A stretch of 64,000 nucleotides of DNA from Mesorhizobium shangrilense (GCF_040537815.1 NZ_JBEWSZ010000001.1:2542001-2606000), one strand, 5' to 3'; positions 49,052 to 57,924 are shown, counted from the first letter of the stretch. Notes: generated by a model not told the origin, from the letters alone. Made by a program: numbers and translations.

Positions 49052-49303
49052 TCAATCCGCATCGAGCGGTTCAACACCAACGGGCTTTCCGTCGCGCGAA
49101 AGCCTGATCTTCTCGACTTTGTCTTCGGCGGCCTTCAGCAGGCGGTCACAATGCAGCTTCAGGGCCTCGCCGCGCTCGTAGATACGGATCGACTGATCGA
49201 GCGGCACGTCACCACGCTCCAGATCGTCGACGATCTTCTCCAGCGCGTCGAGGGCCTGCTCGAAGCTCATCGCCTTGACGTCTTCGTTGGTCTCACCAGC
49301 CAT
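49052..49303 (-). CDS. xseB: Exodeoxyribonuclease VII small subunit
   Basis: 83 aa. Coiled-coil helices with the family signature [19 protein letters not shown] and [15 protein letters not shown]. Partner of XseA in single-strand DNA degradation; xseA is not in the window. AGGA precedes the ATG; 3 bp after the deacetylase-like gene, so coupled. Confidence 0.95.
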   Translation of the reverse strand: MAGETNEDVKAMSFEQALDALEKIVDDLERGDVPLDQSIRIYERGEALKLHCDRLLKAAEDKVEKIRLSRDGKPVGVEPLDAD

Positions 49304-49306
49304 GGT

Positions 49307-50233
49307 CTATCCTTTCATCAGTCGCCCGACATGGGCGGCGACCGAAAATGCCAATCCCTGCAGATCGTAGCCGCCCTCGAGCAGGCTGACGAGCCGGTTG
49401 CCGCTGTGGCGTCCGGCGCGCTCAAGCAACTGGCCGGTCGCCCAGTCGAAATCATCCTCGGTCAGGTTGATCTCGGCCAGCGGGTCGCGGTGATGCGCGT
49501 CGAAACCGGCGGAGATAATGATCAGATCAGGCGCGAAACTGTCGAGGGCCGGCAAGACGCGCGACAGGAAGGCGTCGCGAAAAACCTCGCTGCCAGTCTG
49601 CGGCGCAAGCGGCGCGTTGACGATGTTGCCGGCACCGGTTTCGCTCTTCGCTCCGGTGCCGGGGTAAAGCGGCATCTGGTGCGTGGAACAGTAGAGCACG
49701 GACGGATCGTCCCAGAAAATGTCCTGTGTGCCATTGCCGTGATGCACGTCCCAGTCGACCACGGCGACGCGTTCGACACCATGTTTCTTCTGCGCATAAC
49801 GCGCGGCGATTGCCGCGGTGTTGAACAGGCAGAAGCCCATGGCTGTCGTCTTTTCGGCATGGTGGCCGGGTGGCCGCGCGGCGACAAAGACATTATCGGC
49901 ACGGCCCGCGAAAACGTCGTCGACAGCCGCGTTGGCGGCACCGATCGCCGTGATCACCGCCTGCCAGCTCTTCGGGCTGGCCACGGTATCCGCGTCGATG
50001 CGGGCGATGCCCTCGTCGGGAATGGCGGCTCGAACGCGCGCAACGAAATCGGCGGGATGCGCGTACAGAATGGTGGCCTCGTCGCCTTCCGGTGCCTTGA
50101 CGCGATCGAGCGCGGCAAAGGGCTCGTCATCGAGCACGCGTTCGATGGCTCGCAGCCGGTCGGGCCGCTCGGGATGGCCGGGCGGCGTCAAGTGCTCAAG
50201 GAAGATCGGGTGGGTGTAGAGCCTTGTGACCAT
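49307..50233 (-). CDS. Histone deacetylase-family amidohydrolase
   Basis: 308 aa. Zinc/active-site motifs RPPGHHAEKT, VDWDVHHGNGTQDIFW and IISAGFDAHHRDPLAE match class II HDAC/acetylpolyamine amidohydrolase/AcuC-like enzymes. It deacetylates proteins or small amines; which is unknown. First gene of an apparent operon with xseB. Confidence 0.93.
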   Translation of the reverse strand: MVTRLYTHPIFLEHLTPPGHPERPDRLRAIERVLDDEPFAALDRVKAPEGDEATILYAHPADFVARVRAAIPDEGIARIDADTVASPKSWQAVITAIGAANAAVDDVFAGRADNVFVAARPPGHHAEKTTAMGFCLFNTAAIAARYAQKKHGVERVAVVDWDVHHGNGTQDIFWDDPSVLYCSTHQMPLYPGTGAKSETGAGNIVNAPLAPQTGSEVFRDAFLSRVLPALDSFAPDLIIISAGFDAHHRDPLAEINLTEDDFDWATGQLLERAGRHSGNRLVSLLEGGYDLQGLAFSVAAHVGRLMKG

Positions 50234-50295
50234 GCTCCGATATAGGCGTGCCCGGCCGGTTTGACCATGTTTTCGCGGATCGAAAGGGCGACATT

Positions 50296-50353
50296 CAACA
50301 GGGTTTAGAGGCTGGCAACAGGGTTTAGGCTGGCAACAGGGTTTAGGTGCTGG
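50296..50353. repeat. Three short tandem repeats across a stop codon
   Basis: Three copies of CAACAGGGTTTAG followed by (A)GGCTGG-like ends: 50296-50315, 50316-50333 and 50334-50353 (units 20, 18 and 20 bp). The third copy contains the stop codon of the minus-strand membrane protein gene (50343-50345). Confidence 0.8.
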
Positions 50354-51326
50354 GTGTCGGCTCAGTCCAGCGCGAGCCGCCGAAGGAAGCCCGCGCCTTG
50401 TCCTTGAGGTCCCTGAATTTCGAGGACACTTCGGCCAGCTTCCGGTCCCAGTCGGGATTGGGCGCCTGGCCTTCGATGGCCTTGAAATAGACCTGCATCA
50501 GGCACGCGATGGCGAAGGGCTCTATGAAGGCCGCCTTGAAGGCCCAGGCGAAGACGATGGCGAGCACGAAGGCCCAACCGGCGAGTTGCCCGGGCATGAG
50601 GAAAAGAATGGCGCCGGCCGGGGCCAGCATCAGCAGGAAGATCACGAAGGACACGCCCCACATGATGACGGACAGCCAGACGGCGTTCTTGACCATGGTC
50701 TTGCCGTTCTGGGCGTAGAGCACGACGCCTTGCCGCGCGGTCTCGAAGGGCGAGGATGAGTTGATGCGGATGTTGTAGCCGAGGATGATCTCATCGACAT
50801 AGGTCAGCGACAGACGGATCACCGTATTGATGAAGCTGACAAGGCCGCTCAGGCCGGGGATGGGCAGGAAGGCGGCTATGCCGCCGATCAGGCCGGTGAC
50901 GGCACGGACGGCGCCCTTGACAAGCTGGTCTACGACGAAAAGGACGTTGGCTTCGGCGAAGCGTTGCGTGACGACCTCCTTGGCATAGGCAATCTGGTCC
51001 TGCCCGTCGGGAACATCGTGGCCGTCGATCAGATGCACCATGACGGCGATGTGGCCGGCCTTGACGATGTAGAGGATGTATTCGCGTATCCAGTAGACGG
51101 CGATGGAAACGAGGCCGAAACCGACCACACCGCCCCACATGGCAAACGACAATGGGCCGTCAGGGTCGGTGGAGATATGGCCAACGCCATAGCCGACACT
51201 CGCGCCGGTCCCGGTCGCCATGATGTAGGCCAGCGTGATGCCGAAATAGACGATCATGCGAAAGACGATGAAGGGCCATGTCCGCACCATGATGGACACA
51301 GACCTGCCGATCTCGAAATCCCACAT
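50343..51326 (-). CDS. Uncharacterised multi-helix membrane protein
   Basis: 327 aa with five to six membrane helices (about 17-40, 62-85, 135-158, 215-240, 245-275). It contains Gly-rich loops and a basic, Ser/Lys-rich C-terminal tail (RKLAEVSSKFRDLKDKA). Family not recognised. Its 3' end lies in a triple short repeat. Divergence from TetR is not shared; it reads in the same direction as the TetR gene, 93 bp after its stop. Confidence 0.8.
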   Translation of the reverse strand: MWDFEIGRSVSIMVRTWPFIVFRMIVYFGITLAYIMATGTGASVGYGVGHISTDPDGPLSFAMWGGVVGFGLVSIAVYWIREYILYIVKAGHIAVMVHLIDGHDVPDGQDQIAYAKEVVTQRFAEANVLFVVDQLVKGAVRAVTGLIGGIAAFLPIPGLSGLVSFINTVIRLSLTYVDEIILGYNIRINSSSPFETARQGVVLYAQNGKTMVKNAVWLSVIMWGVSFVIFLLMLAPAGAILFLMPGQLAGWAFVLAIVFAWAFKAAFIEPFAIACLMQVYFKAIEGQAPNPDWDRKLAEVSSKFRDLKDKARASFGGSRWTEPTPST

Positions 51327-51419
51327 GCCCCGAATCTCCCCTCAGAGATGGCTGTGGAGGATGCGCTCAAACAGGCTATTGTCAATCGTGGGCAGTGGCG
51401 CTGGACCGCAGTGGGAATG

Positions 51420-52028
51420 TCAGCTCGGCTCCGAACCCGGCTTTTTGAGCAAGCCTTCGAGCAGTTGCTTGAACGCAGCCACCACCTTTTTCGAGGTCGC
51501 TTCAGGGTTCTTCGAATTGGCGATCCGCTGCGACGCCTGGCTGCTCGCCCCGTTGATCAGCCGCGCGGCGGTTTCGGGGTCGAGGCTGGCGACGACCATC
51601 CCCTCTTCCTGCAGCGTGGCCAGATGATCAGCCATTGAAGCGACGCATGCATTGGCATTCGGCCACTGCGCGGGATCTCCCAGCACGGCTGGACCGTCCC
51701 GGAACATGATGCGCTGGATTTCCGGCTCCAGCGCCATCTCGATGTAGGTTGTGCATTCGTCGACGAAGTGCTGCCAGCGGGTCGGCGCTTTCGATGCGAC
51801 CTCATTCACCCGAGCAGCCATCTCGCCGTCGATCTCGGCGATCACCGCCTGCAGCAGCCCCTTCTTGTCGCCGAAATGATGATAAAGCGCGCCGCGCGTC
51901 AGCCCTGCCGACGCGGTGAAATCGTCCATGGAAGCGTCGGCATAGCCGGTCGTGCCGAAAGCATGACGGGCGGCGGCTATGAGCTTGGCGCGCGTCTCTG
52001 CGATCATCTCCTTGCGAGGTTTGTGCAT
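51420..52028 (-). CDS. TetR-family repressor of the adjacent MFS transporter
   Basis: 202 aa. HTH at about residues 30-52 (ASMDDFTASAGLTRGALYHHF), then a helical ligand domain. Divergent from an MFS transporter with three CATACG-N3-CGTATG palindromes in the 118-bp gap, the nearest starting 19 bp upstream of its ATG, so autoregulation and control of the transporter are strongly suggested. Confidence 0.92.
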   Translation of the reverse strand: MHKPRKEMIAETRAKLIAAARHAFGTTGYADASMDDFTASAGLTRGALYHHFGDKKGLLQAVIAEIDGEMAARVNEVASKAPTRWQHFVDECTTYIEMALEPEIQRIMFRDGPAVLGDPAQWPNANACVASMADHLATLQEEGMVVASLDPETAARLINGASSQASQRIANSKNPEATSKKVVAAFKQLLEGLLKKPGSEPS

Positions 52029-52046
52029 GGCTTCTGGCCCTATCTA

Positions 52047-52113
52047 CATACGCCGCGTATGCCAATTGACATACGAGGCGTATGAACTATCTGACACTCA
52101 TACGCTTCGTATG
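52047..52113. promoter_or_regulatory. Three palindromic operators for the TetR/MFS pair
   Basis: CATACGCCGCGTATG (52047-52061), CATACGAGGCGTATG (52070-52084) and CATACGCTTCGTATG (52099-52113): identical 6-bp arms with a variable 3-base centre. Start-to-start distances are 23 and 29 bp. Operator 2 lies between the -35 and -10 of the transporter promoter. Confidence 0.9.
52066..52093 (+). promoter_or_regulatory. Promoter of the MFS transporter gene
   Basis: TTGACA (52066-52071) and TATCTG (52088-52093) with 16-bp spacing. The -35 box overlaps the first base pair of operator 2 and the spacer is almost filled by it, a typical steric repression layout. Confidence 0.65.
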
Positions 52114-52146
52114 TAATTGTCGAACCTCCCTTTGTCGAGGAACCCC

Positions 52147-53367
52147 ATGCAAAACCCCTACTCGGAAATCTTTCGCGCTCCCGGAGCCAAAGGCTTTGCA
52201 GCCGCGGGCTTCATGGCGCGCCTGCCGATCGCCATGGCTCCAATCGGGATCGTGGCGATGCTGTCGCAGATGCGTGGTGAATACTGGCTTGCCGGCGCCG
52301 TCTCCGCGACATTCGCGCTGGCCAACGCATTCGTTGCGCCGCAGACATCAAGACTGGTGGATCGGCTCGGGCAGACGCGGATTGTCGTGCCCACCACCAT
52401 CATCTCCGTACTGGCGTTCGCGGTTCTGATCGCCGCGGCCAATCAGGATTGGCCGGTATGGACATTGTTCGTATCGGCACTGCTGGCGGCGGCAATGCCG
52501 AGCATGCCCGCAATGGTGCGCGCGCGCTGGACCGAAATCTTCCGAGGCCGGCCCGAGATGAACACCGCGTTCGCCTTCGAATCAGCGGCGGACGAACTGG
52601 TCTATATTGCCGGGGCATCGCTGTCGGTGGGCCTGAGTGCCGCCCTGTTCCCGGAAGCGGGAATGCTGGCGAGCACAGTGTTCCTCGCCTTCGGTTCGAC
52701 AGCCTTCATCCTGCAGCGCTCGACCGAGCCGCAAGTGCGGCCGGCAGAGCATCGTTTGCGCGGCTCGGCAATCCGCCTGCGGCAGGTTCAGATCATCACC
52801 TTCGCCCTGATCTTCATCGGCGCGACCTTCGCGACCACGGAAGTGAGCACGGTGGCGCTCACCAAGGAGCTTGGCCAACCGGGTGCCGCTAGCCTCGTTA
52901 TCGGCGTCTACGCCCTTGGGTCGTTCGTTCTCGGCATCATCGTCGGGGCGCTCAACCTGAAGGCACCGCTGCAACGCCAGTTGGCAATCGCGGTCGCCAT
53001 CATCGCGCTCACCGCATTGCTGCCGCTCACCGCCGGCACGGTGCCGCTGCTGGCGCTGACCGTCTTCGTCAGCGGCGTGGCGATCTCGCCGACCTTCATC
53101 ACGGCGTTCGGCCTCATCGAGCGGCACGTGCCGGAGGCGATGCTGACGGAAGGCATCACCTGGGTAGCCACCGGCATTGGCATCGGCATGGCGCTGGGGT
53201 CGTTCGCCGCCGGCGCGGTGGTGGATGCGTTCGGCGCACAGAACGGGTTCTGGGTATCGGTAGCGTCGGGCGCTATCGCACTAGCCACCGTGCTGCTTGG
53301 CCAGCGCAGCCTTGCCAGCCGCAAAGACGATCCGAGCGGCAGCGAAGCAGCCGTCGTTCCCGCCTGA
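52147..53367 (+). CDS. MFS transporter, drug or metabolite efflux-like
   Basis: 406 aa, twelve membrane helices with the loop 2-3 motif SRLVDRLGQTRIVVP typical of MFS. No transport specificity motif recognised; divergent TetR suggests efflux of the ligand. GAGGAA precedes the ATG at 52147; a TTG at 52117 is in frame but lies against the third operator. Confidence 0.9.
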   Translation: MQNPYSEIFRAPGAKGFAAAGFMARLPIAMAPIGIVAMLSQMRGEYWLAGAVSATFALANAFVAPQTSRLVDRLGQTRIVVPTTIISVLAFAVLIAAANQDWPVWTLFVSALLAAAMPSMPAMVRARWTEIFRGRPEMNTAFAFESAADELVYIAGASLSVGLSAALFPEAGMLASTVFLAFGSTAFILQRSTEPQVRPAEHRLRGSAIRLRQVQIITFALIFIGATFATTEVSTVALTKELGQPGAASLVIGVYALGSFVLGIIVGALNLKAPLQRQLAIAVAIIALTALLPLTAGTVPLLALTVFVSGVAISPTFITAFGLIERHVPEAMLTEGITWVATGIGIGMALGSFAAGAVVDAFGAQNGFWVSVASGAIALATVLLGQRSLASRKDDPSGSEAAVVPA

Positions 53368-53378
53368 TGGTCCATAAG

Positions 53379-53408
53379 GCGCCCGGTTCCAATACACCGG
53401 GCGCTTTT
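53379..53408. terminator. Rho-independent terminator between convergent MFS and ribB genes
   Basis: GCGCCCGG / CCGGGCGC, 8-bp perfect stem with a 10-base loop followed by TTTT on the plus strand. Confidence 0.8.
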
Positions 53409-53421
53409 CGCGGCTAACCGT

Positions 53422-54522
53422 TCAGAGGATCTCGGTCTTGGCGATATGAATGCCAAACCCTTCGAGGCCGACATAGTGACGTTCGCGCGAGGCGATCAGG
53501 TTGATCGAGGAAATGCCGAGATCCTTCAGGATCTGTGCGCCAAGCCCGATCTCACGCCATTCATTCTCGCGGCGACGAGCTTCTTCGTGGTCCTCGCGGT
53601 CGCCGGAAACAGGGCGCTTGCGCTCCTGGTGGGCAACGCCGACGGACCCCTCGCGCAGATAGACGATGACGCCACGCTTGCGCTCGCCCATGGCTTTCAT
53701 GACGCCGTCCAGCCTGTGGCTGGTGCCGAAGACGTCGGTCACGACATCTTCCGAGTGCAGGCGCACCGGCACGTCCTCGCCGTCGCGGATGTCGCCGAAA
53801 ACGATGGCGACATGATGCATCGAATCCCAAGGCAGCGTGTAGGTGAAGACTTGTGCCTTGCCGCCAAGCGTGTCGATTTCGGAGCAAGCCACGCGCTCGA
53901 CCAGCGTTTCCTTGCGCTGGCGGTAGGCGATGAGGTCGGCGACAGAAACCTGCTTGAGACCGTGCTCCTCGGCAAAGGCCGCGACCTGCGGGCCGCGCTT
54001 GACGGTGCCGTCGTCATTGACGAGTTCGGAAATGACGCCGACCGGCGGCAAGCCGGCGAGCTTGCAGAGGTCCACAGCCGCTTCGGTATGGCCCGAGCGC
54101 ATCAGCACGCCGCCCTCGCGCGCGATCAGCGGAAAGATATGGCCGGGACGGACGAAGTCCGCACCGCCGACATTGCCGTTGGCAAGATTGCGCACGGTCA
54201 GCGTGCGGTCCTCGGCCGAAATGCCCGTCGTGGTGCCGTGCTTGAAATCGACGCTGACGGTGAAGGCCGTGGTGTGGGCTGAATCATTGTCGGCGACCAT
54301 CGGCGACAGATTGAGGCGCTTGGCCTCCTCGCGCGGCATCGGCGTGCACACGATGCCGGACGTATGGCGAACGATGAACGCCATCTTCTCCGGCGTGCAA
54401 TGCACGGCGGCAACGATCAGGTCGCCCTCGTTCTCACGCCCGTCATCGTCCATGACGACGACGATTTCGCCGCGTTCGAAGGCACGCAGGGCTTCGACGA
54501 TTTTCTTCTGATCGTAGGGCAT
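53422..54522 (-). CDS. ribB: 3,4-dihydroxy-2-butanone 4-phosphate synthase with degenerate RibA-like domain
   Basis: 366 aa. Residues 1-205 are RibB, with acidic loop MDDDGRENEGDLI, HTSGIVCTPMP and HTEAAVDLCKLAG intact. Residues about 210-366 resemble GTP cyclohydrolase II but the zinc Cys residues are lost: where active enzymes read a Cys-rich HSECLTGD...C-x-C, this one has LHSEDVVTDVFG. So it likely makes only the RibB product for riboflavin. Downstream of aroC on the same strand. Confidence 0.93.
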   Translation of the reverse strand: MPYDQKKIVEALRAFERGEIVVVMDDDGRENEGDLIVAAVHCTPEKMAFIVRHTSGIVCTPMPREEAKRLNLSPMVADNDSAHTTAFTVSVDFKHGTTTGISAEDRTLTVRNLANGNVGGADFVRPGHIFPLIAREGGVLMRSGHTEAAVDLCKLAGLPPVGVISELVNDDGTVKRGPQVAAFAEEHGLKQVSVADLIAYRQRKETLVERVACSEIDTLGGKAQVFTYTLPWDSMHHVAIVFGDIRDGEDVPVRLHSEDVVTDVFGTSHRLDGVMKAMGERKRGVIVYLREGSVGVAHQERKRPVSGDREDHEEARRRENEWREIGLGAQILKDLGISSINLIASRERHYVGLEGFGIHIAKTEIL

Positions 54523-54548
54523 GGAACGCTCGCTTCGCTCACGGAATA

Positions 54549-54653
54549 GGGGAGTAAGGGAATAGGGCAGTATGGGAGCAGGGAAAAGGGAAAATCGGCT
54601 GTCCCGGCGGGCTGCGTAGCATACTCCCCTACTGCCTTACTGCCCTACTCCCC
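54549..54653. repeat. Large imperfect inverted repeat between aroC and ribB
   Basis: Two 32-base arms, 54549-54580 and 54622-54653, match in inverted orientation at 26 of 32 positions and are built from GGGGAGTA/GGCAGTA-type units; 41 bases lie between them. The right arm contains the aroC stop codon. It could fold into a long hairpin in the aroC-ribB transcript. Confidence 0.8.
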
Positions 54654-55746
54654 TCCCAGTTTGTCCGCGGTGACGCAGATAGTGATCGGCGATCGCGCAG
54701 GCAACCATCGCCTCGCCGATCGGGACGGCACGGATGCCGACGCATGGATCGTGGCGGCCCTTGGTCATCACCTCGACGTCGTTGCCGTCCTTGTCGATCG
54801 ACTTTCGCGGGGTGAGAATCGACGAGGTCGGCTTGACGGCGAAGCGGGCAATGATCGCCTGGCCGGTCGAAATGCCGCCAAGGATGCCGCCGGCGTGGTT
54901 GGACAGGAACACCGGCTTGCCGTCATTGCCCATACGCATCTCGTCGGCATTCTGTTCGCCGGTGATGCGGGCGGCCTCGAAGCCATTGCCGATCTCGACG
55001 CCCTTGACGGCGTTGATCGACATCAGGCCCGAGGCAATGTCCTGGTCGAGCTTGGCATAGATCGGCGCGCCAAGACCCGCGGGGACGCCATCGGCGACGA
55101 TCTCGATGACGGCGCCTACCGATGAGCCCGCCTTGCGGATGCCGTCGAGATATTTGGTGAAGACGGGAACGGAAGCAGGATCGGGCGTGAAGAACGGGTT
55201 CTCGGCATCGCCGATGAAATTCCAGTTCCAGTTGGCGCGATCGATCGACTTTTCGCCCATCGACACCAGCGCGCCGCGCACCACCATGCCGGGGACGACT
55301 TTGCGGGCCAGGGCGCCAGCGGCGACGCGGGCGGCGGTCTCGCGCGCTGAGGAGCGGCCACCGCCACGATAGTCGCGGATGCCGTATTTGACGTCATAGG
55401 TGTAGTCGGCATGACCGGGGCGGTACTGGCGGGCGATCTCGCCATAGTCCTTCGAGCGCTGGTCGACGTTCTCGATCATCATCGAAACCGGCGTACCGGT
55501 GGTGATCATGGTCTCGCCGTCCTCGTCGAGGACGAAGCCGGACAGCACCTTCACCTCATCGGGCTCACGGCGTTGTGTGACGAACCGCGACTGTCCCGGC
55601 CGGCGCTTGTCGAGTTCGGCCTGGATCTCCTGACGCGTGAAGCGGATGCCGGGTGGACAGCCATCGACGACGCAGCCCAGTGCCGGACCATGGCTTTCGC
55701 CCCAGGTGGTGACTCTGAAAAGATGGCCGAACGTATTGTGAGACAT
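54637..55746 (-). CDS. aroC: Chorismate synthase
   Basis: 369 aa. FMN-dependent last common step of aromatic amino-acid synthesis. Signatures: [37 protein letters not shown] and the C-terminal [17 protein letters not shown]. The last few residues (GVGQ and part of the preceding codons) are encoded inside a repeated inverted element, so the C-terminus may have been altered by insertion. Confidence 0.97.
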   Translation of the reverse strand: MSHNTFGHLFRVTTWGESHGPALGCVVDGCPPGIRFTRQEIQAELDKRRPGQSRFVTQRREPDEVKVLSGFVLDEDGETMITTGTPVSMMIENVDQRSKDYGEIARQYRPGHADYTYDVKYGIRDYRGGGRSSARETAARVAAGALARKVVPGMVVRGALVSMGEKSIDRANWNWNFIGDAENPFFTPDPASVPVFTKYLDGIRKAGSSVGAVIEIVADGVPAGLGAPIYAKLDQDIASGLMSINAVKGVEIGNGFEAARITGEQNADEMRMGNDGKPVFLSNHAGGILGGISTGQAIIARFAVKPTSSILTPRKSIDKDGNDVEVMTKGRHDPCVGIRAVPIGEAMVACAIADHYLRHRGQTGRGVGQ

Positions 55747-55810
55747 GCAAACCAGCCCTGCCCGGCTTGAACCCGGCTTAGCGCATGCCCCCCGATAATC
55801 GGAGCGATTT

Positions 55811-55884
55811 CGAAAAAGATCATGCGCAAATCAAAAAGTGCTACAGCGTCCTTTGCGCGTCCAAGAGGACACGCGGCGCTGTAG
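55811..55884. repeat. Rhizobial dispersed palindromic element
   Basis: Contains AAAAAGATCATGCGCAAAT then CTACAGCG (55841-55848) pairing perfectly with CGCTGTAG (55877-55884), with an inner GTCC/GGAC stem. I recognise this GATCATGCGCAAA plus CTACAGCG hairpin as a style of intergenic repeat that is abundant in Rhizobiales genomes; copy number here cannot be checked. It lies between aroC and the DUF1344 gene; the rest of 55747-56028 holds nothing clear. Confidence 0.6.
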
Positions 55885-56028
55885 TCTGCCTTCTATTGGC
55901 GTTTTCCACAGGGGTCAAACTATGATCCAGCAGATTTAGTTTTGACACATTCGGTTGGTTTCTGCTCTGCTCGATCCGCCTGTTGAACGCCCGCCGCCAC
56001 TGCGCGGGCGCAAGGATTAAAGAGGACG

Positions 56029-56292
56029 ATGATGCGTACCCTGATTGGCGCCGTTGCCGCTACATTGCTGCTTTCCACCGCCGCGTTCGCCGGCCAGACC
56101 GAGGGCCTCATCAAGAAGGTCGACAAGGATGCGCTGACGCTGACGCTCGACGACGGCAAGTCCTACAAGCTGAATGCCGAAACCGATCTCGATGCACTGA
56201 AGCCGGGCATGGACATCGTCATCGCCTACGACGTGACGAACGGCGAGAACGTCGTCACCGACATGGAATTGCCGGACAGCTCGGCCAACTAG
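56029..56292 (+). CDS. DUF1344 family secreted protein
   Basis: 87 aa. Signal peptide about 1-22 (LIGAVAATLLLSTAAFAG), then GLIKKVDKDALTLTLDDGKSYKL, a single small beta domain. Family function unknown. AGAGGACG precedes two adjacent ATGs (56029 and 56032). Confidence 0.88.
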   Translation: MMRTLIGAVAATLLLSTAAFAGQTEGLIKKVDKDALTLTLDDGKSYKLNAETDLDALKPGMDIVIAYDVTNGENVVTDMELPDSSAN

Positions 56293-56325
56293 AGCGTCGG
56301 CGGCACTCCAAACTCACACAACAAC

Positions 56326-56363
56326 GGCCTGAAAATCGCTTCCGGTTTTCGGGCCGAAGTTTT
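56326..56363. terminator. Bidirectional terminator after DUF1344 gene
   Basis: GGCCTGAAAA pairs with TTTTCGGGCC (one wobble) around a 10-base loop, and TTTT follows four bases later. It sits between convergent DUF1344 and histidine phosphatase genes. Confidence 0.6.
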
Positions 56364-56370
56364 GTTGGCG

Positions 56371-56958
56371 CTACAACCACTCCAGACGCTGGCCCTGAAG
56401 TCGCAATATACGATCCTGCGGCACTTCCAGGTTCGCCGCGTCTTGCTCGGGCACGCCTTCAACAAGGCGAAACAGCGTCCTGATGACACCGCCATGCGTG
56501 ACGCAAACGGTCTGGCGGGTCAGCGCGTCGAACCAGGGTTTTACCCGCTCGAGCAGCATCTGGTAGCTTTCGGCGGCATGGCCGGGCGGCTGGAAATTCC
56601 ATTTGTCCAAAGCCCGTGTCCTGCTCGCCCCCGGGTACCGCGCCTCGAGCTCGGGAAAGGTGAAACCTTGCCAGTCGCCGAAGTTGACTTCGACGAGGCG
56701 AGGATCGGTACGATAGGCCTCGGGATCGAGCTTCATCGCCGCGCGCACGCGCTCCATCGTCTCGCGCGTCCGTTTCATCGGGCTGGCGACAAAGTCGAAA
56801 TCCCAGGGATTTCCAAGAAGTTCAGCCAGCCGATGCCCGTTTCGGGTCGCCTGCGCGCGACCGTGCGCGTTGAGGTCGGTGTCGGCCTGGCCTTGCAGCC
56901 GGTATTCGGCATTCCACGCCGTCTGGCCGTGGCGCGCGATATAGACCAGCGGGTACAT
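56371..56958 (-). CDS. Histidine phosphatase family protein (phosphoglycerate mutase-like)
   Basis: 195 aa. Catalytic RHG in YIARHGQTAWN, second His in CVTHGGVIRTLF, and Glu in EVNFGDWQGFTF. Branch also includes cobalamin and sugar-phosphate phosphatases, so the substrate is open. On the same strand as fabI, 40 bp after it. Confidence 0.92.
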   Translation of the reverse strand: MYPLVYIARHGQTAWNAEYRLQGQADTDLNAHGRAQATRNGHRLAELLGNPWDFDFVASPMKRTRETMERVRAAMKLDPEAYRTDPRLVEVNFGDWQGFTFPELEARYPGASRTRALDKWNFQPPGHAAESYQMLLERVKPWFDALTRQTVCVTHGGVIRTLFRLVEGVPEQDAANLEVPQDRILRLQGQRLEWL

Positions 56959-56998
56959 AAGGCCTTCCGGAACGGATGGGGAAGAACGATCGGCGGTG

Positions 56999-57817
56999 CT
57001 AATCCTTGACCGTCGAAATGTCCGGCGCGTCGACCGCCTTCATGCCGACAACGTGATAGCCGGAATCGACATGGTGGATCTCGCCGGTGACGCCACGCGA
57101 AAGATCGGAGAGGAAATAGACGGCGGAATCACCGACTTCCTCCTGCGTGACCGTCTGCTTCAGCGGCGAATTGTATTCGTTCCACTTCAGGATATAGCGG
57201 AAGTCACCGATGCCGGATGCGGCCAGCGTCTTGATCGGGCCGGCGGAGATCGCGTTGACGCGGATCTTCTTGCCACCGAGGTCGACGGCCAGATAACGCA
57301 CGCTGGCTTCGAGCGCCGCCTTGGCGACACCCATGACGTTGTAGTGCGGCATCACTTTTTCGGCGCCGTAGTAGGTCAGCGTCAGCAGCGAACCACCGTC
57401 CGTCATCAGCGCCTCGGCACGCTTGGCGATGGTGGTGAAGGAATAGACCGAAATGTCCATGGTCCGCAGGAAATTGTCGCGCGTCGTCTCGACATAGCGG
57501 CCAGTCAGCTCGTCCTTGTCGGAAAAGGCGATGGCGTGGACGAGGAAATCCAGCTTGCCCCAATGCTTGGCGACATTGGCGAAAACCTCATCGAGGCTCG
57601 CCGGATCGGTGACGTCGCAATGGCCTGCAACAAAGGCGCCTAGTTCGGCCGCCAAAGGCTCGACGCGCTTCTTGAACGCTTCGCCCTGGTAGGTCAGCGC
57701 GATCTCGGCGCCATGATCGACGCAGGCCTTGGCGATGCCGTAGGCGATCGATCGATTGTTGGCGACGCCGAGAATAAGGCCGCGCTTGCCGGCCATAAGG
57801 CCCTGTCCACCCGCCAT
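56999..57817 (-). CDS. fabI: Enoyl-ACP reductase FabI (NADH)
   Basis: 272 aa. Last step of fatty-acid elongation. Short-chain dehydrogenase-type: LILGVANNRSIAYGIA, the Tyr-x6-Lys pair in YNVMGVAKAALE. Two possible starts (57817 and 57796). Confidence 0.96.
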   Translation of the reverse strand: MAGGQGLMAGKRGLILGVANNRSIAYGIAKACVDHGAEIALTYQGEAFKKRVEPLAAELGAFVAGHCDVTDPASLDEVFANVAKHWGKLDFLVHAIAFSDKDELTGRYVETTRDNFLRTMDISVYSFTTIAKRAEALMTDGGSLLTLTYYGAEKVMPHYNVMGVAKAALEASVRYLAVDLGGKKIRVNAISAGPIKTLAASGIGDFRYILKWNEYNSPLKQTVTQEEVGDSAVYFLSDLSRGVTGEIHHVDSGYHVVGMKAVDAPDISTVKD

Positions 57818-57924
57818 GTGAGCGCTCTCCGCAAGATTTTCTGCTTTGTGGAGTGCCCTATCGCACAGGCACAGGGCCCCTTCAAGCGCTCAACGCGGAC
57901 AGTTCGGGGGACAAAGGTGTGAGA

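Noticed and set aside
53446..54282. 278-codon plus-strand frame opposite ribB
   Set aside because: Shadow of ribB; no ribosome site or family resemblance.
53368..54660. FMN riboswitch upstream of ribB
   Set aside because: No conserved RFN-element boxes were seen before ribB; the only structure there is the inverted repeat.
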